This document shows positions 5,337 to 10,921 of a DNA stretch of 10,921 bases, one piece after another. Both the position numbers and the translations under genes were made by a program. Source of the DNA: Desulfovibrio sp. UBA2564. Its GTDB lineage: Bacteria > Desulfobacterota > Desulfovibrionia > Desulfovibrionales > Desulfovibrionaceae. The number at the start of each line of letters is the position of its first letter. The stretch's first letter is position 1. Where the stretch lies: NCBI GenBank assembly GCA_002340305.1, contig DDLU01000211.1, forward strand, positions 1 through 10,921, read 5' to 3'. A model generated the notes under the pieces. The model did no database searches. It was given only the letters and a program-made list of their open reading frames with translations, and was not told the origin of the DNA.

Positions 5337-7170
5337 GATGAAGAAAATTTTTATTCCCCTGCTGGTGCTCACATGCATGGTTCTGCTTTCCGGTTGCAAA
5401 CTCAAGGGCTTGAAGAAGACTCAGGAAGTCGCTCCTGCCCCGGTCCTTGCTTCAGTTAAAGTTTCTTCTGCTCCGTACACTGAAGATAAGAAGAGCGTGA
5501 TTGTCTGCACTGCTGATTTTATGCGTGCAGCCCGCTATTTTTCCTATCTGCATCGCGAATTTGAAGGCGTGAAGTCAGTAATCCTCAAGGTGCCATCCAC
5601 CAATGGTACTGCCGAGTCTGTGGATAAAGTTGTTTCCGGGGTACGTGATCAGGTTGCCCGCCTGAATAAAGACGGCAAGCTCATGTCTGTGCTGATTCTC
5701 GGCAACAGGAATGTTGTCCCTGCTGCTGAATCCGGTGCGGGCGATGGAACTGATATTTACATTTCTGATTATGGCTACGGCGGTTCAGCCGGCGCACCGG
5801 AAAATATGCTGCCGGTGGGCAGGATTCCCGCCCGCGACTGTGCTGAAGCTGAAGATGTGGCTGCCAAGTATGAGCGCTGGTACGGTGATCGTGAATTCCG
5901 TCCGGCATGGCCTGTATCTTTTGTCGGCGGAGAAGGCTTTGCAGCGCAGAATCTTTCCGATTCAGAGCTTCTGTTTTTCAATTTGCAGCAGGAAGGAATC
6001 GCCGGACCTGAGGCGATCCGCTATCTGGGTGCAGCCGGTGGAAGCACCCCGGAACATCTGGTGCAGTCCTTGGCGGAGGATGATGTCTCTGTGCAATGGC
6101 TGGCCCTGGAAGCTGCTGCTGACGGTTTCAAAGCCGGGAATGGGATTGTATCTGTTCCGGAGATTATGAACCTCGAATACAAGCCCGGACTGCCCGTGGT
6201 TTTGAATCCTTCCTGTGAGGTTCTGGTTTCCAATGCCTCAATGCCAAGCCCTGCGGAAGCTGTAGTTCTTTCTCCCGGCGGCGGACTGGCTATAATGACC
6301 GGCTGTAAAAGTGCAGGTGATATTCATACCGAACTTGATGACGGTCGTGTTTTCCGGGTTGATTCCAGCGGTATTCCGCGTTTGCTTATGGAATTTCACA
6401 AAGCTTATTTCAGCGGTAAACACCGTATCGGAGATGCTTTGCTTGAAGCACGGGCTCAGTTTGCCCAGAACCTGCTTAAGGGTGAGAGTCTTGCCCCGGT
6501 TTATGATCTGGTTTTTTATGGCGATCCGGTAATGTCGCTGCCGTTGCCGGTGCGTACCGAATCCCCGTCTTACGGGGGCTTGAAGCTGATTACCAAGCCC
6601 AAAAGGCGACAGGGTGTGGCTGCTTTTGATGTTAACTCAACCATCTCCTTTTCCATGGAAGAGGGCGGTGTTTATCCGGCTGTCCGTTTGCAGGTCGTTG
6701 ACCGCAATGACGGGCGGGTGGTTTCTTCCATGAAAGTGGAAGAGGATGATATTTTTAATTTCATGTCTGATGGCGAAGGTCAGTATTTGATTTATTCCCG
6801 CCCTCTTGATGGTCCCTTGGCCTGGCAGTTTTTTGATGTGCGCCGCAAGGGTGCGCCTGCAAAGACTACCAGTGTTGTAGCCAAGCGTGACCGTCCTTCC
6901 CCGAAGATAAGTGTCGGATTGAAGGCTGTAAACTATGCGGTACAGGTCAGCTCCAACCGTAAAAAGAAATCGGCGGCAAAAGTTCGTAATCGCCTTAACG
7001 GCCAAGGTTATGAGGCCTATGTGGTCGAGGTCCCGTCAGCCAATAACCGCAAGTGGTATTGTGTGCGGTTCGGGCGTTTTGATTCATGGTCTGATGCTGT
7101 TGAAGCTTCAGCTGCCTATGAACGAAAAGAGCAGGCCGATGTTAAAATTGTACGTTGCAATGACGGCTGA
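5329..7170 (+). CDS. Lipoprotein with degenerate C25/gingipain-like domain and SPOR domain
   Basis: 613 residues from the chosen start; 610 if the ATG at 5338 is used. The signal peptide ends in a lipobox LLSGC with Cys23 as the lipidated residue. Next comes a C25-like (gingipain, caspase-fold) region, about 55-405. Its recognisable pieces are SDYGYGG (146-152), LPVGRIPARD (161-170), PVVLNPSCEV with Cys295, and YGDPVMSLPLP near 397-407. The place where C25 enzymes carry GHG reads WLALEAAADG (257-266), so the catalytic histidine seems absent and the domain may bind and not cut. A beta-rich stretch (about 420-515) leads to a C-terminal SPOR domain (about 535-611; NYAVQVSSN, GYEAYVVEV, WYCVRFGRF). 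SPOR domains bind denuded peptidoglycan at division sites. Likely periplasmic and membrane-anchored. It overlaps the GT9 gene by 8 bp. Confidence 0.78.
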   Translation: MFKMKKIFIPLLVLTCMVLLSGCKLKGLKKTQEVAPAPVLASVKVSSAPYTEDKKSVIVCTADFMRAARYFSYLHREFEGVKSVILKVPSTNGTAESVDKVVSGVRDQVARLNKDGKLMSVLILGNRNVVPAAESGAGDGTDIYISDYGYGGSAGAPENMLPVGRIPARDCAEAEDVAAKYERWYGDREFRPAWPVSFVGGEGFAAQNLSDSELLFFNLQQEGIAGPEAIRYLGAAGGSTPEHLVQSLAEDDVSVQWLALEAAADGFKAGNGIVSVPEIMNLEYKPGLPVVLNPSCEVLVSNASMPSPAEAVVLSPGGGLAIMTGCKSAGDIHTELDDGRVFRVDSSGIPRLLMEFHKAYFSGKHRIGDALLEARAQFAQNLLKGESLAPVYDLVFYGDPVMSLPLPVRTESPSYGGLKLITKPKRRQGVAAFDVNSTISFSMEEGGVYPAVRLQVVDRNDGRVVSSMKVEEDDIFNFMSDGEGQYLIYSRPLDGPLAWQFFDVRRKGAPAKTTSVVAKRDRPSPKISVGLKAVNYAVQVSSNRKKKSAAKVRNRLNGQGYEAYVVEVPSANNRKWYCVRFGRFDSWSDAVEASAAYERKEQADVKIVRCNDG

Positions 7171-7208
7171 TTGAAATAATTAGCTAAAACTAAGCAATAC
7201 ATGCACGG

Positions 7209-7237
7209 TTGATTGTTGGTTTTTTGTCCGTTATAAT
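7209..7237 (+). promoter_or_regulatory. Sigma-70-type promoter for the gene at 7282
   Basis: TTGATT (7209-7214), a 17-base spacer and a perfect TATAAT (7232-7237). This is the best promoter in the window. Transcription would begin near 7244, about 38 bases before the GTG start. It makes the 7282 gene an independent unit and not simply the tail of the lipoprotein operon. An AGCTAAA/TTTAGCT dyad (7182-7188, 7242-7248) brackets it. Confidence 0.6.
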
Positions 7238-7281
7238 TTGCTTTAGCTGAAGTTTTTTTGGGCTGAACAGGTTGTTTAGAT

Positions 7282-7761
7282 GTGAATCCAAAGCTGAAAA
7301 AAATAGTTTTTTTGATGATCGGCCTTACGGTCTTTGCCGCACTTGGCACTTATGCGATCCACTCAATCGGTGGACGGACACCTCGTGCCGTACTTTCATC
7401 CGGGTATAAATTCTTTAAGGGAATTTCAGTAGATAGGCTGGAATTGAGTAATGGCGAAATTGTTAAATTGAACCGCAGCTTCTGGGAAAACCGGGAAGTT
7501 ATCAAGAAAGCCGTGCTGACCGTAGCCGGACAGGATTCTGATCAGGGGCCTGATGAAATGACTCCACAGGCGAGACTGAAATTCTTTTTGCAGCTACAAA
7601 GCAAAGGGGGGATGACTTATGCCCCGGAAAAGATCCTCTGCAAACGCGGCAAGCTGGTTTCGGAAATAAGCCGCTGCGTCTCGGAAGGGGCCAAGGTGCT
7701 TATGAATTATGAAACGTCACCGGAGCTTAAAGGGCGCGAAGTAGAAATACTTGATATGTAA
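7282..7761 (+). CDS. Membrane-anchored protein of unknown function
   Basis: 159 residues. A GTG start (in-frame TGA 16-18 bases upstream, no other candidate) gives a basic N-terminus and one hydrophobic segment (about 8-26, IVFLMIGLTVFAALGTYAI), so the protein is an N-anchored membrane or exported protein with a periplasmic domain of about 130 residues. That domain is mixed in charge, contains LSNGEIVKLNRSFWENR and two cysteines about 12 residues apart (ILCKRG, SRCVSE), and fits no family I can name. The ribosome binding site is weak (CAGG at 7268-7271, 10 bases upstream). It has its own promoter and ends 56 bases from the convergent rimO stop, with a hairpin terminator between. The neighbouring envelope genes suggest, but do not show, an envelope role. 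Confidence 0.75.
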   Translation: MNPKLKKIVFLMIGLTVFAALGTYAIHSIGGRTPRAVLSSGYKFFKGISVDRLELSNGEIVKLNRSFWENREVIKKAVLTVAGQDSDQGPDEMTPQARLKFFLQLQSKGGMTYAPEKILCKRGKLVSEISRCVSEGAKVLMNYETSPELKGREVEILDM

Positions 7762-7784
7762 TTTTCATTCATCAAAGAAAAATG

Positions 7785-7810
7785 CCCCCTGACGTAAACG
7801 CGTCAGGGGG
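7785..7810. terminator. Hairpin terminator between the 7282 gene and rimO
   Basis: CCCCCTGACG (7785-7794) pairs perfectly with CGTCAGGGGG (7801-7810) around TAAACG. Read from rimO (minus strand) the stem is followed by CATTTTTCTTT, a good intrinsic terminator. On the plus strand the following ATTATTGTTATTT is weaker but probably still effective. Confidence 0.9.
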
Positions 7811-7817
7811 ATTATTG

Positions 7818-9137
7818 TTATTTAACCAGAGTCACCAGATCATAGTCGGTGACGTTGTCAATTTCAGCTTCAACTATCATTCCCGGCTTCAGCTCCATGC
7901 CGTCTTCCGGGGCACTGATGTAGGTTATGCCGTCCACTTCCGGGGCTTGAAACCAGACTCGCCCGTTGAACAGTCCGGGCCATTCGTCATTTGGTTCTTC
8001 CACCAGTACCTGAATTGTTTCTCCGACTTTTTCTTCGAGAATTTCGCGGCTGATTTCAGACTGCACTTCCATGAGCTTCTGTCTACGTTCTTCGCGCAGC
8101 TCTTCGGGAAGCTGTTCCATTTCGCCTGCCGGGGTGCCGTCTTCGGGCTGGTAGGCGAATACCCCGAGGTTTTGGAAACGTGTTTCACGCACAAAATCAA
8201 CGAGAGTGTTGAAGTGTTCCCCGGTTTCACCGGGATAGCCGACTATGATGCTGGTACGCAGCACTGCACCGGGAATATGTTTGCGGACCCTGTCGATAAC
8301 TTTGCGCGGGTCACGGGCAAAGGGACGACCCATGGATGAAAGTACATCCGGGTGGGCATGCTGGATGGGAATATCAAAATAAGGCAGCAGCGGCTTTCCG
8401 GCCTGTGCAAGGAAAGAAAGCATGGAATCGGTTAATCCTGCGGGGTAGAGATACATGAGTCGCAGCCATTCCATCCCCTGAAGCGGAAGCAGTTTTTCAA
8501 TCAGCGCGCGCAGGTTTGTTTCCTTATCATCGAGATCGGAACCGTAAGCCGTGGTATCCTGTCCCACAACAACCAGTTCCGGTACGCCCTGATCAAGGAT
8601 GTAGCGTGCTTCATCAACCAGGCCTTCAAGCTTGCGGCTCACGTGAGGTCCACGGATGGAGGGGATGGTACAGAATCTACAGGAGTGGGAGCAGCCTTCG
8701 CTGATTTTCAGGTAAGCGTAGGCAGGTCCTGTGCTGATGGCCCGCTGTCCGATTGTCGGGAAAATTGTTTCCTGCTCTCCGGCGAGAGCTTTAGCCGCAA
8801 GCGTAGGCCACTGGTCCAGCTCATGAGTGGAGAGCCAGAGGTCAACTTCGGGCATCTGTTCTGTGAGTTTGCCGTAGCGGCTGACCAGACATCCGGCAAC
8901 AGCGAGCACCGGACGCGGGGTTAAGTCTTTGATGGTCTCGGCTGTTTCGAGGATGGTGTCCACTGATTCTTCAGTGGCAGGGCCGATAAAGCCGCAGGTG
9001 TTGATCAGCACGAGGTCGGATTCCTCGGCAGTTGCGGCTGCGATCATGTTGTTGCCGAATGCGCCGAGCATTCTTTCGGTATCAACCCTGTTCTTCGGGC
9101 AACCGAGGCTGATGGTATAAATTCTGGTTTTGCTCAT
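7818..9137 (-). CDS. rimO: Ribosomal protein S12 (aspartate) methylthiotransferase
   Basis: 439 residues, very close to E. coli RimO. It is a radical-SAM enzyme that adds a methylthio group to the conserved aspartate of ribosomal protein S12. The N-terminal MTTase domain has its three cluster cysteines Cys13 (SLGCPKN), Cys48 (INTCGF) and Cys83 (AGCLVSRY). The radical-SAM cluster is Cys149, Cys153 and Cys156 (CSHSCRFC). A TRAM domain occupies the last 65 or so residues. SLGCPKNRVDTE at the N-terminus is the RimO form and separates it from the tRNA enzyme MiaB. The frame stays open 96 bases upstream, but the ATG at 9137 gives the family N-terminus MSKTRIYTISLGC with CGGA 8 bases before it. It is divergent from the histidine kinase gene. 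Confidence 0.96.
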   Translation of the reverse strand: MSKTRIYTISLGCPKNRVDTERMLGAFGNNMIAAATAEESDLVLINTCGFIGPATEESVDTILETAETIKDLTPRPVLAVAGCLVSRYGKLTEQMPEVDLWLSTHELDQWPTLAAKALAGEQETIFPTIGQRAISTGPAYAYLKISEGCSHSCRFCTIPSIRGPHVSRKLEGLVDEARYILDQGVPELVVVGQDTTAYGSDLDDKETNLRALIEKLLPLQGMEWLRLMYLYPAGLTDSMLSFLAQAGKPLLPYFDIPIQHAHPDVLSSMGRPFARDPRKVIDRVRKHIPGAVLRTSIIVGYPGETGEHFNTLVDFVRETRFQNLGVFAYQPEDGTPAGEMEQLPEELREERRQKLMEVQSEISREILEEKVGETIQVLVEEPNDEWPGLFNGRVWFQAPEVDGITYISAPEDGMELKPGMIVEAEIDNVTDYDLVTLVK

Positions 9138-9325
9138 ATTAGTATTCCGTTTGCTGTGTGATTTACGGATAGTTTGTTTAAAGGTCAGGATTCCTTGTGC
9201 GGAAATCGTTAACCTATTCCCTCCCAAGTGCAAAGAGCTAATTAATGCATTCAGGATTACCCATTTTCAGGAAAATAGTTTATCTTGGAAGTGCTTTTTG
9301 AACCATTGGCTCGGGACGGGCAGGA
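9138..9325. other. Divergent intergenic region between rimO and the kinase gene
   Basis: 188 bases that must hold both promoters, though no strong sigma-70 match is visible. TCAGGA occurs three times (9185-9190, 9251-9256, 9267-9272), the last two as TTCAGGA spaced 16 bases start to start. A weak plus-strand pair TTACCC (9258-9263)/TATCTT (9281-9286), 17 bases apart, could serve the kinase. Confidence 0.4.
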
Positions 9326-10771
9326 ATGCTTGAAGATTTTATTGAGATCAAAAAAGATTGCATCGGGATTGTGGGGAGGTCCTTTGCGCTATCAGCTCTT
9401 TCGCTGCTTCTTCATGAAAGCAGCCGTGATGCTGCGGGGATCACCCTTGAAGCCGGAGTGCTTATTGACGAATCCGGTAATCCCCTACAGGACGGGCATG
9501 ATTTTCCTCTTTATGAGGATGTCCAAGCCATGCTCAATGCCCACCCTTCCATAAAAATGGTCTTCGAGCTTTCCGGTGAGGCTACGTTGATTAGGCAATT
9601 GCGTAGCGCACTCCCGCCGGAAGTAACCCTTGTGGAGCTGCCCGCCGCACGTTTTTTCTTGCGTCTTCACGCTACCGACAGATTGTGGATTGCCTGCAAG
9701 GCCAATTTGATGCAGACGCAGGCCCTGTTTAAGTCTGTGGTGGACCAGTTTCCTGAAGATATTATGATTGTCGGTTCCGATGGTTTGATTTTGGATTGCA
9801 ACTATCATTTCGCCGAACGGGCTGGCAAAAATGTTGCAGAAATTTGCGGTGAAAATCCTTTGCAGTATTTTGATGCACTGTCATCGCTCTGCCCTTTGAA
9901 AGAGGGCATTCTTGATATTTCATGTATGTCACGGAAAAAAGATGAGCTGATGTTTTCCGAGACAGATGATCAGGGCAAGATTCATTATTACAGAATCTAC
10001 ATTTATCCCATCGTAGCGGAAGGGAAGGATAACGTTATCCAACTGGTGGTTATCTGCCGGAATATCACCGAGCGGACTTTGATAGAACAGCGTCTGCAAC
10101 AGTCCGAGCGCATGGCGACTGTTGGTGAGCTTTCCGCCTACATTGCCCATGAAATCCGCAATCCGTTAATGGCTATGGGCGGTTTTGCCAAGGTGCTCAT
10201 GAAAGATGAGAGCATTGATTCTGATGGACGCGAAAAGATTGAAATCATTCTCAAAGAAGCACAGCGTCTGGACAATCTGCTTAAAAGTATTCTCAGCTTT
10301 GTGCGTTCAAGGGATGTGCAGAAGAACAATATCGATGTGAACCGCGTTGCTGCCGATGCCATGCAGCTTCTCTCCATGGGCTGCCAGTTGCAGGAGATCG
10401 AGGTGAAGATGGACCTTGATCCCAATCATCCTTTAGGTATCGGCGGTGCTGAACAGATTCGGCAATGCTTGATCAATCTGGTCAAGAACTCCATGGAAGC
10501 CATGCCTGAGGGCGGCAATTTGAAAATTTCCAGCGGGGTCAGCGAGAATCATGTCTGGCTTGAAGTGCGTGACAGTGGGCCCGGCATAGCGGATGATGCC
10601 CGAAACCACGTTTTTGATCCTTTCTATTCCAGCAAGGTGAATGGTAATGGTCTCGGCCTGCCCATGGTTAAGAAGATTATGGAGGAATTTGGCGGGGACG
10701 TTGAGCTTGCCAGCCGGCCGGGTAAGGGGACCAGTGTTGCTTTATTGTTGCGTAAAGCTCCGGTTGCCTAA
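9326..10771 (+). CDS. Cytosolic PAS histidine kinase with Rossmann-like N-terminal domain
   Basis: 481 residues without any transmembrane segment or signal peptide. Residues 11-115 form an alternating beta/alpha domain: it opens CIGIVGRSF, contains MVFELSGEA (78-86), and ends VTLVELPAARFFLRL. I recognise this layout from Desulfovibrio kinases carrying a TrkA/NAD-binding-like N-terminus. A PAS domain follows (about 135-250, FPEDIMIVGSDGLILDCN). The HisKA helix has the phospho-acceptor His275 (AHEIRNP). The ATPase domain shows the N box with Asn384 and Asn388, G1 at DSGPGI (416-421), F box FDPFYSSK (430-437) and G2 GNGLGLP (440-446). All catalytic motifs are intact. The signal is probably intracellular and is unknown. 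No response regulator lies nearby, so it looks orphan. The ATG at 9326 follows an in-frame TGA; GGGACGGG and AGGA precede it closely. Confidence 0.92.
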   Translation: MLEDFIEIKKDCIGIVGRSFALSALSLLLHESSRDAAGITLEAGVLIDESGNPLQDGHDFPLYEDVQAMLNAHPSIKMVFELSGEATLIRQLRSALPPEVTLVELPAARFFLRLHATDRLWIACKANLMQTQALFKSVVDQFPEDIMIVGSDGLILDCNYHFAERAGKNVAEICGENPLQYFDALSSLCPLKEGILDISCMSRKKDELMFSETDDQGKIHYYRIYIYPIVAEGKDNVIQLVVICRNITERTLIEQRLQQSERMATVGELSAYIAHEIRNPLMAMGGFAKVLMKDESIDSDGREKIEIILKEAQRLDNLLKSILSFVRSRDVQKNNIDVNRVAADAMQLLSMGCQLQEIEVKMDLDPNHPLGIGGAEQIRQCLINLVKNSMEAMPEGGNLKISSGVSENHVWLEVRDSGPGIADDARNHVFDPFYSSKVNGNGLGLPMVKKIMEEFGGDVELASRPGKGTSVALLLRKAPVA

Positions 10772-10809
10772 ACAGCTTCTACAGCGTATTAGTTCAAAAC
10801 ATAATTTTG

Positions 10810-10841
10810 ATGCGCTATCGCGCTTTTGATTGTCGCATTTT
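10810..10841 (+). terminator. Probable terminator of the histidine kinase gene
   Basis: GCGC (10812-10815) pairs with GCGC (10820-10823) around TATC and is followed by TTTT. A wider dyad ATGCG (10810-10814)/CGCAT (10834-10838) is again followed by a T-run. Either form could end the transcript about 40-70 bases behind the stop codon. From memory similar segments recur after Desulfovibrio genes. GCCTCCGGCGG comes next (10842-10852). Confidence 0.5.
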
Positions 10842-10852
10842 GCCTCCGGCGG

Positions 10853-10914
10853 GCAGAAGCCTATAGCCGTTAGGCGAGAGCTTCTTGCTCGAGTCTTACG
10901 GATATTGAGAGCAG
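10853..10914 (+). repeat. 55-bp dispersed intergenic repeat, copy B, with extra hairpin arm
   Basis: Positions 10860-10914 match 45-100 in the same orientation apart from one missing T and one A/T change. This copy also has GCAGAAGCC in front (10853-10861). Its AGAAGC is the complement of GCTTCT inside the repeat, which creates an outer stem missing in copy A, around the inner GCCTA/TAGGC stem. The repeat lies directly behind GCCTCCGGCGG downstream of the kinase gene. It may continue past the window edge, since the last seven bases do not match copy A. Confidence 0.85.
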
Positions 10915-10921
10915 AGCGGCT

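Noticed and set aside
7241..7257. CTTTAGCTGAAG followed by seven T as a terminator of the lipoprotein gene
   Set aside because: The stem is at most four pairs including a wobble and lies just downstream of the TATAAT promoter; too weak to call.
7782..8339. A 185-codon plus-strand frame opposite the end of rimO
   Set aside because: It begins inside the terminator hairpin, has no ribosome binding site and is antisense to the conserved TRAM and radical-SAM part of RimO.
9163..9171. TTACGGATA shared between the rimO upstream region and the 56-bp repeat
   Set aside because: A 9-base match without flanking similarity is easily due to chance in 11 kb.

Overview
The window looks like a chromosomal segment of a Desulfovibrio-type sulfate-reducing bacterium, probably of the marine, moderate-GC group now called Maridesulfovibrio. 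This placement is inferred from protein style, from the intergenic GCCTCCGGCGG and GAAACTTTTT/AAAAAGTTTC hairpin modules (as I remember them from that group), and from a cytosolic histidine kinase with a Rossmann-like N-terminus. No sequence search was possible. I see no transposase, phage gene, CRISPR array, rRNA or tRNA.

Layout from left to right. Positions 1-130 are a gene-free mosaic of hairpins and a 56-bp repeat. A minus-strand pair follows: an exported N-acetylmuramoyl-L-alanine amidase (634-2394) and, downstream in the same direction, a small HAD-family protein resembling the soluble P-type ATPase group (131-601). A 373-bp divergent intergenic region with several dyads leads to plus-strand glpX, class II fructose-1,6-bisphosphatase (2768-3751), which ends at a strong bidirectional terminator. 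A short unknown gene (3842-4081) converges on it from the minus strand. Next is a plus-strand envelope pair: a GT9 heptosyltransferase (4275-5336), overlapped by 8 bp by a large lipoprotein with a gingipain/C25-like caspase fold and a C-terminal SPOR domain (5329-7170). A one-membrane-segment unknown protein (7282-7761) has its own near-consensus promoter. It converges, across a hairpin terminator, with rimO (7818-9137, minus). Divergent from rimO is a cytosolic histidine kinase (9326-10771). The window closes with a second copy of the 55/56-bp repeat (10860-10914).

The common theme is the cell envelope. The amidase removes stem peptides from peptidoglycan, leaving denuded glycan strands, which are the known ligand of SPOR domains such as the one on the lipoprotein. 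The GT9 enzyme probably builds the LPS core. glpX (gluconeogenesis) and rimO (methylthiolation of ribosomal protein S12) are housekeeping genes. The histidine kinase has no partner response regulator in the window.

Most of the region is ordinary core genome. The points most worth a second look are the near-identical structured repeat at both ends, with its shuffled neighbouring modules; the SPOR lipoprotein whose C25-like domain appears to lack the catalytic histidine; the HAD protein with Asn at the second motif-I position; and the N-terminal domain of the histidine kinase.
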